DNA of 50,290 nucleotides, from the NCBI GenBank assembly GCA_003023405.1, contig PXST01000007.1:25317-75606 (forward strand). The letters run 5' to 3'. Shown here one piece after another: positions 25,851 to 34,755 of this stretch (its first letter is position 1; every line of letters begins with the position of its first letter). The DNA comes from Halobacteriales archaeon SW_8_68_21 (GTDB lineage: Archaea; Halobacteriota; Halobacteria; Halobacteriales; Haloferacaceae). Position numbers and translations under genes: made by a program. The notes below the pieces were generated by a model that was not told where the DNA came from, searched no databases, and saw only the letters and a list, made by a program, of their open reading frames with translations.

Positions 25851-26907
25851 ACGCGGCAAATTCGACCGCCGTTTTAATAGTCGTGTCGTCATCCGCGAAC
25901 GCGGCCTCGAAGTCGTCCAGCCCGTGGACGCCGGTGACGAGATCGTCCAAAAACGCCTCCGAGAACTCCGAGAGCGATTCGATCGCCGACTCGAAGTGCC
26001 CGTGGCCGGAGTTGACGCTGCCGACGAGCGCCTTGTTGTGGAGGACGAACTCGCGGTGGAGCCGGCCGCCGTCGATCTTGAACTCCCAGTCGCCCGGGAC
26101 GCCGAGGAGCGCGCCGACGCCGTTCGGCGCGAGCGCCTCGATCGTCTCGAAGGCGTGGGGCGCGTGGCCGGTCGCCTCGAAGACGAGGTCCATCGGCTCG
26201 TACGCCTCGGGGACGTCGGGGATCGGGGTCTCGTTGGAGTTCACGTACGTCGCGCCGAGCGACTCGATGACGTCGATCGTCGGGTCGGGGCGCTCGCGCC
26301 GCCCGAGACAGTAGATCCGGTCGAACGCCTCGTCGAGGGTCGCGACCGTCAACAGTCCGAGCGACCCGTTCCCGAGGACGAGCGCCGACTCGGGGTCCCA
26401 GTGGAACGCCGACCGGCTGGCGTACGCGTGTTCGATCGCCTTTTCGGCGATCGAGACCGGCTCGACGAGGAAGCCCCACTCGGCGAGTTCCGGCGGGACC
26501 TCGACGAGGAACTCGGCCGGGCTGGTGAAGTACTCCGACATGAACCCGTGCGCGCCGACAATGCCGCGCTCGTGGTACTCGCCCCCCGGAGCCATGTCCG
26601 GCTCGCCGCGCGCGAAGTACCCGTTGGCACCGTTGGGCGGCCGCCGCACCGTCGGGACGACGACGTCGCCGACCTCGAACGGCGTGTCGTTCGGGTCCTC
26701 GATCACGCCGACCGCCTCGTGGCCCAAGACGAGGTGGTCCTCGCCCGCGGGGGTGTCCCCGTGTTCGCTGGCGATGACCTCGTGATCGGTCCCGTCGACG
26801 CCGACACGCAGGGTGCGGACCAGTGCCTCGCCGGGCGTCGGCTCCGGTCGCGGCTGCTCCGTCACGACCGGCTCGTCGACGCCGTCGTAGACGGCTATCG
26901 CGTTCAT
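25837..26907 (-). CDS. gdh: Glucose 1-dehydrogenase
   Basis: 356 residues, zinc-dependent MDR family. It oxidises glucose to gluconolactone with NAD(P)+, the first step of the semi-phosphorylative Entner-Doudoroff route. Position 38 is Asp rather than Cys, followed by His63-Glu64 (LGHEAVGV) and a Glu at about 149 (FLVEP). This is the unusual zinc site described for Haloferax mediterranei glucose dehydrogenase. The nucleotide motif VLGNGSLG and the RRERP segment suit NADP. ATG 26907 is preferred; the longer frame upstream is basic shadow sequence. gfcR overlaps its 3' end. Confidence 0.94.
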   Translation of the reverse strand: MNAIAVYDGVDEPVVTEQPRPEPTPGEALVRTLRVGVDGTDHEVIASEHGDTPAGEDHLVLGHEAVGVIEDPNDTPFEVGDVVVPTVRRPPNGANGYFARGEPDMAPGGEYHERGIVGAHGFMSEYFTSPAEFLVEVPPELAEWGFLVEPVSIAEKAIEHAYASRSAFHWDPESALVLGNGSLGLLTVATLDEAFDRIYCLGRRERPDPTIDVIESLGATYVNSNETPIPDVPEAYEPMDLVFEATGHAPHAFETIEALAPNGVGALLGVPGDWEFKIDGGRLHREFVLHNKALVGSVNSGHGHFESAIESLSEFSEAFLDDLVTGVHGLDDFEAAFADDDTTIKTAVEFAAYEER

Positions 26908-26969
26908 GTAATCGGATGAGAGACCACCGGCTAAAAGATTTCTTTTATCGCGAGTAAACTGTTGGCGAG

Positions 26970-26997
26970 CCGACCGGGGAGTTTTCCACCCGGTCGG
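26970..26997. promoter_or_regulatory. Perfect 9-bp inverted repeat between gdh and the NRDE gene
   Basis: CCGACCGGG at 26970-26978 and CCCGGTCGG at 26989-26997 are perfect complements around a 10-base spacer, GAGTTTTCCA. It lies 63 bases upstream of the gdh start and 15 bases before the NRDE ATG. A dimeric regulator site or an RNA hairpin in the NRDE leader are both possible; binding by GfcR is speculation. Confidence 0.6.
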
Positions 26998-27011
26998 ACG
27001 TACCCGAGGAC

Positions 27012-27791
27012 ATGTGTACGCTGACGCTCGCATGGCGGACGTTCGCCGACGCGCCCGTCACGCTCGCGGCCACCCGCGACGAGGCGCTCGACCGGCCGAG
27101 CGAACCGCCCGCAGTCCGCGACGGCGGCGGCTCCGGACCGCGTTACGTCGCGCCTCGCGACGCGGAGGTCGGCGGGACGTGGATCGGACTCGCAGAGTCG
27201 GGGCTCGTCGCCGCGGTCACGAACCGGTGGCTCAACGCCGACCGCGAAGGGGACCGTTCCCGTGGGCTGCTGGTCCGGGACTGCCTGACGGCAGACTCCG
27301 CCGAGAACGCGGTGCGAACGGTCGAGAACGACCTCGACGGGCGCACGTACGACGGGTTCAACCTCGTGCTCGCCGACGGCCGGGCGGCGTTCTTGATGAC
27401 GTACGACGGCCGCCTCGTCGTCACCCGACTCAACCCCGGCGTCCACGTCGTTGGCAACGTCGGCGGCGTGGTGAACGGGACGGATCGGTTTGCGATCCCC
27501 GAGCGGCGACGGGAGTTCGGCGAGGAGCGCGCCGACAGCGCGAGACGGATCGCGGCCGCGCTCGTCCCCGAGCCGGGCGAGTCCGAGGCGTCGTGGCTCG
27601 ACCGTGCGAGCGGCGTCCTCACGGACCACGAGTACGACGCCTGTCTCCACGGCGACGCGTTCGGGACCCGGTCGTTCACGAGGATTCGAACCGGCGAGGA
27701 CCCCGCCGTCGCGTACGCCGACGGTCCGCCCTGTGAGACCCCGACCGAGCCGGTGTCGTTGCCGGCCGACTTCGCGCTCGCCGGCGAGTGA
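27012..27791 (+). CDS. NRDE/TANGO2 family protein
   Basis: 259 residues. It starts MCTLTLAWR, with Cys2 at the place of an Ntn-type nucleophile, and has the family motif as ATRDE (NRDE with Asn replaced by Thr). The rest of the family pattern follows: GGTWIGL, AAVTNR, the HVVGN segment and the late TRSFTRIR strand. TANGO2 homologues act in Golgi organisation or haem handling in eukaryotes; the archaeal role is unknown. It is divergent from gdh and begins immediately after the inverted repeat. Confidence 0.88.
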   Translation: MCTLTLAWRTFADAPVTLAATRDEALDRPSEPPAVRDGGGSGPRYVAPRDAEVGGTWIGLAESGLVAAVTNRWLNADREGDRSRGLLVRDCLTADSAENAVRTVENDLDGRTYDGFNLVLADGRAAFLMTYDGRLVVTRLNPGVHVVGNVGGVVNGTDRFAIPERRREFGEERADSARRIAAALVPEPGESEASWLDRASGVLTDHEYDACLHGDAFGTRSFTRIRTGEDPAVAYADGPPCETPTEPVSLPADFALAGE

Positions 27792-27873
27792 ACCGGCGAG
27801 CGAGCCGGCGCGGCGAGAGCGAAGGGTCCGAACGGAAAGCCAGTTTTAAGCGATTCGGGAGGCGTGTGAAACC

Positions 27874-28227
27874 ATGAGCGCCTCCGAAATCGAGTCCGAC
27901 CTGTCGACGGACGAGAGCGCCGGTCTCGAACTCATCCGCGAGACCGGCGGGATCCACCAAAGCGACTTCTGGAAGGAACTGGACGTCTCCTCGCGGAAGG
28001 GGAGCCGCATCGCGGAAAGCTTGGAGAACGCTGGCATCATCCGGCGGGATGACACCGTCTACGACGGTCACAACACCTACTACTTAGAGCCGGCCCCGCG
28101 GGATCTGGACTTCTCGCTACTGATGGCCGGAGACATGCTCTCGCCGTTCATCGGCGAGGAGGAGGTCGACGCGCAGGCCGACGCCTTCTCGCAGTGGATG
28201 ATGAACCTCGCGTACGAGGAACACTGA
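27874..28227 (+). CDS. Winged-helix (MarR-like) regulator
   Basis: 117 residues. A winged helix-turn-helix spans about residues 15-70: ESAGLELIRETGGIHQSDFWKELDVSSRKGSRIAESLENAGIIRRDD, with the wing YDGHNTYYLEP. The C-terminal helices (LMAGDMLSPFIG, ADAFSQWMMNLAYEEH) probably dimerise. It is a transcription regulator by fold; targets are not visible. It lies 82 bases after the NRDE gene, close enough to share a transcript, with its own TTTTAAG box at 27843-27849. Confidence 0.87.
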   Translation: MSASEIESDLSTDESAGLELIRETGGIHQSDFWKELDVSSRKGSRIAESLENAGIIRRDDTVYDGHNTYYLEPAPRDLDFSLLMAGDMLSPFIGEEEVDAQADAFSQWMMNLAYEEH

Positions 28228-28323
28228 ACCGTCGGCGTCCGTTCGCCAACTAACCTCTCCCGTCGCACGGCCCGACTCGCGCCGCGGCCAAGTTTTTTGC
28301 CGACCGCCGTCGGATTTGAGGCG

Positions 28324-28677
28324 ATGAAGCGCTCCCTCCCGGTCGCGGCCGGCGTCGGTCTCCTCGCCGGTCTCGCCGTTCACCGTCTCGTCCCGTCCGT
28401 TCCGACGTCGGCCGGTATCGCCGCCATCTACGCCGGGGCGACGTACTTCTACGTCGCGTTCGACATCTCACTGCTCGCGGAAGCGCCGCGGTTCAACGAC
28501 CGAGTCGACCGATTGGGGTGCGGGGTAGGTCTGTTCGGCGTGGCCACGAGTCCACTGCTGTTCGCGCACTACGCCGGCGTCGGCGACGGTTCGGTCCTCG
28601 GATTCGGGGCCGCGTTCGTCGGGACCGTCGGGTTCCTCACGCTCAGCGAGCAGGCCAGACGCCTCGACGGTGACTGA
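28324..28677 (+). CDS. Small membrane protein
   Basis: 117 residues from ATG 28324, nine codons inside a longer open frame. Four hydrophobic segments lie at about 5-22, 29-48, 62-82 and 90-108, with short polar turns and a mainly Gly/Ala/Val composition. I do not recognise the family. It converges with the last gene of the mnh operon, whose stop lies 38 bases away. Confidence 0.72.
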   Translation: MKRSLPVAAGVGLLAGLAVHRLVPSVPTSAGIAAIYAGATYFYVAFDISLLAEAPRFNDRVDRLGCGVGLFGVATSPLLFAHYAGVGDGSVLGFGAAFVGTVGFLTLSEQARRLDGD

Positions 28678-28715
28678 AAACGAGCGCGCCGCCCGCGGCG
28701 GGCGGCAAAGCGCCG

Positions 28716-30494
28716 TCAGACCAGCAGGGACGCGAGCAGCGCGATCCCGGCGGCGAGCGTGAGAAACAGTACGCTCCGGCCGATTCCGGCCCGTATCTCG
28801 ATGTCGACCCCGGCTCGGGAGAGCGCCTCGCGCGGGTCGGACGCGGTCCGCATGGTCGCGCCGGCGACCGCCATCGTCGCGCGGTCGACGGCGGCCCACA
28901 GCTCCGTGACGCCCCATACGGAGCCGCGGCCGAGGTAGAACGCGCCCGGGAAGAGGACGGCGTCGATGTCCGGCATCCAATGTGCGAGCCACCCGAGCGG
29001 GCGCTTCAGCGAGAAGAAGCCGACGAAGCCGGCGACGAGCAACGCCGCGCTCTCGGTCACGTGGCTCCGGCTGTACGGATCGAAGTACACCTCGTCCCCC
29101 CGAACGAACTCGGTGAACGGCATCAGCTCGATCAGCTGCCCGTAGAACACGCCGAAGAAGACACACGCCCCCGCGGCAAGCAGCATTCCGCCGGTCTGGA
29201 ACCGGGTGGCGTCGTCCGGCGACAACGTCGCCGAGCCGTGGAAGAACACGTAGTAGCCGAGCTTGATGAACGACATGAACGTCCCCACGCCGCCGAGGAT
29301 GAGCAGCCACCAGAGTAACCCCTCGCCGAGGAGTAGCTCGAAGTTGTGGACCTCGTGGGCGGAATCGATCACCATCCCCTTCGAGATGAACCCGTTGAAG
29401 CCCGGCACCGCGGTAATAGAAGCCGCGCCGACGAGGTACACGAGGAACGTGACCGGCATCACCCGCCAGAGTCCGCCCATGTCGCGGATGTCTTCGACAC
29501 CGGTCCGGTAGACCACGACCCCGACGGCCATGAACAGCAGGCTCTTGTAGAGGACGTTGTTGAACAGGTGCGCGAACCCGCCGACCACGGCAAACTCGCC
29601 CACGTACGTCGCGAGGCCGAACCCGGCGAGCATGTAGCCGACCTGCGCCTGGATGTGGTACGACAGCAGCCGGCGCGGGTCGTACTGTAGCAGCGCAAAG
29701 AACGCGCCGTAGACGGCCATGAACCCGCCGATGTACGCGAGCCACATGCCACCCTCCGGGAACGCGCGGTACATCACGTAGGCGGCGGTCTTCGTCGTGA
29801 ACACCGAGAGGAACACCGACGCCGCGACGTGCGGGCGCGGGTAGGTGTCGGGCAGCCAGCTGTGGAGGAAGATGAACCCGCAGTTGATCCCGATGCCGAC
29901 CGCCGCGAGCAGCGTCGCCGCCGGGTCGATCCCGGCCGTCTCCGAGAACAGGAACGTCCCGGCGTTCGCGAAGTGGACGACGACGGCCGCGAGCAGGACC
30001 GTCCCGCCGGTGCCGTGGAACAGCGCGTAGCGGTAGCCGGCCCGCACCGCCTCCCCGCCGTGCTGCCAGACGAGCAGCGTCGAGGTGACGGCCATCAGCT
30101 CCCAGAAGAAGATCAAGGTGAGCCAGTCGCCGGCGTAGATCGTTCCGACGGTCGTGGCGACGTAGATCAGCGCGAACGCGGTCACCCACGTCGGGGCCTC
30201 GCTCCCGTAGGCGTACAGCACCGCGGCCGTCGCGAGGAACCCGACGACGACGCCCATCAGAAGCGAGAACTGGTCGACGTTGAAAAACACCACGTCGAAC
30301 CCGAGGAACTGCGTCGCGAGGTGCGCACCCGTCCCCCCGTCACCGAGCAGCACCGCCTGCGCGAAGGTGAACGCCGTCGCCAGCGCGGCGACGGCATGCC
30401 CCGACCGCCGCGGCAGCGCCAGCACCGCGAGCGCCGCGAACGCGATCAGGACGTACGGTGGTATCGAGGCGAGGAGGTCTGTGGGCACGGTCAC
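28716..30494 (-). CDS. mnhD: Mnh/Mrp antiporter membrane subunit D3 (NuoM/MrpD family)
   Basis: 592 residues from a GTG at 30494, which overlaps the upstream TGA as GTGA. It has about 14 transmembrane helices with the proton-channel fold shared with complex I. TM5 keeps the essential Glu (Glu132 in FFWELMAV) and TM8 keeps Lys235 (TTKTAAY). At the TM7 position, where homologues have Lys, it reads Asn204-Cys205 (GINCGFIFLHSWLPD), so one charge of the proton relay is absent. The C-terminus has a hydrophilic stretch and a final helix. It is the last gene of the operon. Confidence 0.92.
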   Translation of the reverse strand: MTVPTDLLASIPPYVLIAFAALAVLALPRRSGHAVAALATAFTFAQAVLLGDGGTGAHLATQFLGFDVVFFNVDQFSLLMGVVVGFLATAAVLYAYGSEAPTWVTAFALIYVATTVGTIYAGDWLTLIFFWELMAVTSTLLVWQHGGEAVRAGYRYALFHGTGGTVLLAAVVVHFANAGTFLFSETAGIDPAATLLAAVGIGINCGFIFLHSWLPDTYPRPHVAASVFLSVFTTKTAAYVMYRAFPEGGMWLAYIGGFMAVYGAFFALLQYDPRRLLSYHIQAQVGYMLAGFGLATYVGEFAVVGGFAHLFNNVLYKSLLFMAVGVVVYRTGVEDIRDMGGLWRVMPVTFLVYLVGAASITAVPGFNGFISKGMVIDSAHEVHNFELLLGEGLLWWLLILGGVGTFMSFIKLGYYVFFHGSATLSPDDATRFQTGGMLLAAGACVFFGVFYGQLIELMPFTEFVRGDEVYFDPYSRSHVTESAALLVAGFVGFFSLKRPLGWLAHWMPDIDAVLFPGAFYLGRGSVWGVTELWAAVDRATMAVAGATMRTASDPREALSRAGVDIEIRAGIGRSVLFLTLAAGIALLASLLV

Positions 30495-32646
30495 GGCCGC
30501 ATCACCTCCTCTGGGAGCCGCGTGTCGACGATGAGCTCGATCAGCTCCAGAAATCCCATCTCGTGGGGGATCACGCCGAGCAGCACCGCGAGGCTCATCA
30601 CGGCGAGGATCGGACCGAGCGTGAGCCACGTCGACTCGCGCCCACGTGGTGATCGTCGCGTCCGTCGCCCGCGTCGTGGGCGTCGTCCGTCCCGATCTCG
30701 TCGCCGTAAACGTCGTCCGTCCTGATCTCGTCGCCGTGAGCGTCGTCCGTCGCGTCCCCATGGTCGCCGCCGGTCCGACCGGCGGAGTCGACCTCGGCGG
30801 TGTCGGCGTCGGCCGACAGTTCCTCGGACGCGTCGCCGCGTCCGGGACCGAACGGCACGTCGGCGTCGGAGGGTTTCTGGTCGACGGCGTAATCGCCCGT
30901 ATCGACTCGGTCGGCCGGCTCCGAGAAGTCGCGCTCGCTCGCCGTAAAGTCCGGCCGGACGACGCCGTCCTCGTCGGTCGGCAGGTCGTCGAGGTCGGCG
31001 TCGGGAACCTCGGACTCGTCGACTCCGGCGGACTCGTCGTCGGCGTCTACATCACCTGCGTCGCCTGCGTCCGCGACGATGTCGTCGATATCGTCCTCGG
31101 ATTCGGCGGAGTCGTCGTCGCTTTCGCCCGCGTCGTCACCCGCGCGGCCGCCGTCCGTCGCAGCGTCGTGAGGGTCGCCGCGACCGTCTGTCGCCGCGGC
31201 GATCGACCGCGACTCGCCGCCGAACGGGAAGTCGACGAGCGGCTTCGCGTCGTGAGCGTCCTCCGCCTCGAAGAAGGCGGTGTAGATCACCGGCCAGAAG
31301 TACGCGATGTTGAGCACGCCGGAGAGCAGCAGCGCGCCGGCGAGGTAGTACGCGACCGGGGTGAGCTGTGCGCCCATTCGGACTCCGCCGATCAGCATGT
31401 AGTACTTGCTGACGAACCCGGCGAGCAGCGGGATACCCGCCATCCCCAGCGAAGCGACGGTGAACGCCCCCATCGTGAGCGGCACCCGCTTGCCGATCCC
31501 GGCCATCTGCGAGATGTAGTCGGTGTGGGTCTCGACGTGAACGTTCCCCGCACAGAAGAACAGGGTGAGCTTCATGAACGCGTGCGCCGGGATGTGGAGG
31601 AGCGCGCCGACCAGCCCGTACCAGCCGAACAGGCCGAGCCCGAGGACGATGTAGCTCAGCTGGCTTATCGTCGAGTAGGCCAGCCGGCGTTTCAGGTGGT
31701 CCTTCCGCAGGGCGATGAGCGAGGCCGCGGTGAGCGTGATCGCCCCGATCGTCGAGAGGACGAGTCCGGCGGTGAAGCCGAACGGCAGCGAGAGGTCGAA
31801 AAGGAGTTCCGGGCCGAACACGTCGAGGACGACCCGGGAGACGCCGAACGCACCGGACTTGACGACGGCGACCGCGTGGAGCAGGCCGGAGACCGGCGTC
31901 GGCGCGACCATCGCCTCGGGGAGCCACTGGTGGAGCGGCATGATCCCCGCCTTGACGCCGAAGCCGACCGCGAGCAGGAGGAAAGCGAGCATCGCCACCC
32001 CGGGGTCGGCGTTCGCGAGTTCGGCGATGCCGCCGGGCGTGAACGCGACCGTGCCCGCGAGTATGTAGACGAGGGCGGTCCCGAGGAGCACGAGCACGCC
32101 GCCGCCGAACATCGTGTATGCGAGGTACTTTCGGCCGGCCGAGCGCGCCTCCGCCGTCTCGTCGTGCGCGACGAGCGGGTACGTCGCGATCGACAGCAGT
32201 TCGTAGAAGACGAAGATCGTCACGAGGTTGCCCGCGAACGCGATCCCCATCGTCGTCGACAGAGATACCGCGAACGCGGCGAAGTAGCGGGTCTGGTTCG
32301 GCTCGTCTAACCCGCGCATGTAGCCGATGCTGTAAAAGGAGGTGACGATCCACAGCCCGCTCGCGAGGAACGCGAACAGCATGCCGAGCGCGTCCGCCCG
32401 CAGGACGAACTCGATCGGCGTCCCGATCCCGGGCAGGAACGCCCCGAGCGAGTACTCGAAGGTCCGCCCGTTCAGCACCGCCGGGAGCATCGACGCGACG
32501 AGACCGAACTTCACCAGCGACGCGACGAGCGTCCACCCCTCGCGGACGTTCGGGGAGCGGTACGACGCGACGATGAGGATCGCCGCGACGAACGAGACGA
32601 GAACCGCCAGTAGGGGTCGGGGGTCCTGTAATACGACGTCAGTCAT
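30491..32646 (-). pseudogene. mnhD: Mnh/Mrp antiporter subunit D2, frameshift near the C-terminus
   Basis: From ATG 32646 the frame is intact for 669 codons. TM helices fill residues 1-459, with Glu149 (FYELLS) in TM5 and Lys232 (VKAGIMPLHQWLPEA) in TM7 correct. Residues about 460-669 form an acidic loop of about 210 residues, exceptional for the family. Near 30638 the frame must shift by one missing base to continue with the terminal helix RESTWLTLGPILAVMSLAVLLG and stop at 30491; the 2156-nt span plus one is divisible by three. Without the shift it stops at 30598 and loses its last helix. It starts by ATGA overlap with mnhD1. Confidence 0.85.
30681..30751. repeat. 30-bp imperfect tandem repeat inside mnhD2
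   Basis: Bases 30681-30710 are repeated at 30711-30740 with four mismatches, and the first 11 bases recur at 30741-30751. On the coding strand it specifies GDEI(R/G)TDD in the acidic loop. The frameshift lies about 40 bases downstream in the gene. Such repeats are prone to slippage and to misassembly. Confidence 0.85.
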
Positions 32647-34283
32647 GTGAAGGCCTCCGTGAGGAACGGGTCGAACCACTCCGCGAGCGCGAAGCCGCCG
32701 AAGCCGAGCGCGACCGCCGCGACCGCCGCGAGCGCGAGCGCGATCAGCGACGCCGTCGGCACCCGGTCGGGAGCGAGCGACGAGTGCGGTGCGCCGGCGA
32801 CGGGTGCCGGGAGGCCGCTCGCGGTCCGAGCGGGCGATCCTCCGCCGTCGGTCGCGGCGTCGGCGGGTGCGCCGCGACTGGCGGTCGCGGCCCCGTCCGC
32901 GGGGGCGTCACCGCCGCCCGCGTCGCCGTGATCGCCGGGAAGTCCGGCACCGGCAAAGTAGAACCGCTCTATTATCCGTGCGACGTACGACAGCGTGAAC
33001 AGCGTGCTGACGAATATCGCCGTCGCGACCGCGATCCCGACCGCGCCGCCGCTGGCGAGGCCGGCGTCGACCGCCCCGACGCCGATGTACCACTTGCCGA
33101 GGAAGCCGATCGAGGGCGGAATCCCGACGAGGACCAGCCCGAGGACAGCGACCGCGCCCGACGTGTACGGGGCCGCGCGGGCCGCGCTCGCGAGGTTCCC
33201 GATCCGCCGGGTGCCGTAGCCGAGCGCGAGCAGTCCGGTCCCGAGGAACAGGCCGAACTTCACCAGCCCGTGACCGATCAGGTGGACGATCCCGCCGAGC
33301 AGCGCCGTCTCGTTCGCGAGCGCGACCGACGCGCCGATCATACCGAACTGCGCGACCGAGGAGTACGCGAACATCCGCTTGAGGTTCGACTGTATCGCGG
33401 CGAGCGCGGAGCCGGCGACGATCGAGACGGTCGAGACGACCAAGATCGCCGTCGCGATCCCCTCGTTGGCTGCGAGGAAATCGACCGTGAACACGGTGTA
33501 GGTCACGCGGATCAGCGCGTACGCGCTCGCCGTCGAGACAAGCGCCGCGACGATCGTCGTGACCGAGTCGGGCGCGCGCTGGTAGGCGTCCGGCTGCCAG
33601 GAGTGGACCGGGAACAGGGCGATCTTCAGGGCGAGTCCGGTCGCGATGAACGCGTAGCTCGCGCGGACGAGCGGGTCGCCGTAGCCGGCCTGCGCGACGA
33701 TCTGCGCCTGAACGTCGATCATGTTCAGCGTCCCCGTCGCGAGGAAGACGTAGCCGACGCCGAGCAGGTACAGCGATGCGCCGACGGTCCCGACGACGAG
33801 GTACTTCAACGAGGCGTACGCGCTCGCCCCCGAGCGGTCCGCGGCGATGAGCGCGTACGTCGTCAGCCCGGTTATCTCTAAGAACACGAACAGGTTGAAC
33901 AGGTCGCCGGTGAGGACCATTCCGACCAGCCCGCCGACCAACAGGAGGTACGCGCTGTAGAACGAATTCTCGTGCGGGCCGGCGATCCGCGCGAACGCGA
34001 GCGTCGCGACCGACACCGCGGCAACGAGCAGCAACACCGCCACCGACAGCCGGTCGGCGACGAGTTCGATCCCGACCGGAGGGAGGAAGCCGCCCAGCGC
34101 GTGGCTGAACGGTCCGCTGATCACCGTCTCCGCGGCGATCGCGGCCGCGATTCCGGCCGTAACAGTCGTTCCGATCGCCGCGACCGGCCAGCCGACGCGG
34201 TCGTACCGCAGCCCGAGCGCCAGTGGCAGCGTCGACACGACGATGGGGGCGACGACCGCGAGCGGCAGGAGGACTTCAGTCAT
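32643..34283 (-). CDS. mnhD: Mnh/Mrp antiporter subunit D1
   Basis: 546 residues from ATG 34283, which overlaps the end of mnhC by eight bases. It is the best-conserved MrpD-like subunit of the three: TM5 Glu136 (VFLEITGL), TM7 Lys220 (LALKIALFPVHSWQPDAY) and the later Lys/His of the proton relay (IVHLIGHGLVKFGLF) are all present. Residues about 447-509 form an Ala/Gly/Pro-rich loop before the last helix, the same place where D2 has its longer acidic loop. It translocates H+ as part of the Na+/H+ antiporter complex in the membrane. Confidence 0.95.
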   Translation of the reverse strand: MTEVLLPLAVVAPIVVSTLPLALGLRYDRVGWPVAAIGTTVTAGIAAAIAAETVISGPFSHALGGFLPPVGIELVADRLSVAVLLLVAAVSVATLAFARIAGPHENSFYSAYLLLVGGLVGMVLTGDLFNLFVFLEITGLTTYALIAADRSGASAYASLKYLVVGTVGASLYLLGVGYVFLATGTLNMIDVQAQIVAQAGYGDPLVRASYAFIATGLALKIALFPVHSWQPDAYQRAPDSVTTIVAALVSTASAYALIRVTYTVFTVDFLAANEGIATAILVVSTVSIVAGSALAAIQSNLKRMFAYSSVAQFGMIGASVALANETALLGGIVHLIGHGLVKFGLFLGTGLLALGYGTRRIGNLASAARAAPYTSGAVAVLGLVLVGIPPSIGFLGKWYIGVGAVDAGLASGGAVGIAVATAIFVSTLFTLSYVARIIERFYFAGAGLPGDHGDAGGGDAPADGAATASRGAPADAATDGGGSPARTASGLPAPVAGAPHSSLAPDRVPTASLIALALAAVAAVALGFGGFALAEWFDPFLTEAFT

Positions 34284-34755
34284 CACCGTCACCTCCGGTC
34301 GCGTCTTCCGTCTCGCCGGGGGCGAGCGCCGCCGTCGACGCGCTCTGCGTCTCGGAGCCGGCGTCGTCCGGTGTCCGCGAGGACATCGGGATCGACCCCT
34401 CGTCGCGGAGCAGTTCGCGGAGAGTGTCGGTCCGCAGCGTGCCGTACTCGTCGTAGATCCGGACACACAGCGCGAGCGCGACCGCGGTGAGGCTCACGCC
34501 GACGACGATGGCGGTGAGTACGAGGACGTGCGGGAGCGGACTGACGTAGAGCCCGCCGTCGGGACCGCCGCTCGGGACGATCGGGATCGCCCCGCCGTCG
34601 ACGTACGCCGAGGCGATGAAAAGCAGGAATATCGCCGTCTGAAACAGGTTGAGTCCGATGATCTTCTTCACGAGGTTGGGGTTTGCTATCATCATGTATA
34701 GTCCGATACAAAGTAGTAGCGCGAACGCGACGTACGCGTGTCTCGTCGCGAGTAT
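34276..34755 (-). CDS. mnhC: Mnh/Mrp antiporter subunit C, start not resolved
   Basis: A NuoK/MrpC-like subunit with three transmembrane helices: ILATRHAYVAFALLLCIGLYMMIANPNLVKK, then IGLNLFQTAIFLLFIASAYVDGGAIPI, then VLVLTAIVVGVSLTAVALAL, and an acidic tail. The frame is open upstream of 34755 but contains no ATG, GTG or TTG there; the first ATG (34695) would cut off helix 1. The coordinate given marks the first clearly homologous codon. With the missing stop of mnhB this points to a lost base or bases at the mnhB/mnhC overlap. Confidence 0.82.
   Translation of the reverse strand: MLATRHAYVAFALLLCIGLYMMIANPNLVKKIIGLNLFQTAIFLLFIASAYVDGGAIPIVPSGGPDGGLYVSPLPHVLVLTAIVVGVSLTAVALALCVRIYDEYGTLRTDTLRELLRDEGSIPMSSRTPDDAGSETQSASTAALAPGETEDATGGDGDD

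Noticed and set aside
28468..30189. 573-codon open frame overlapping mnhD3
   Set aside because: It is mnhD3 in a shifted frame: Arg/His-rich and without transmembrane segments.
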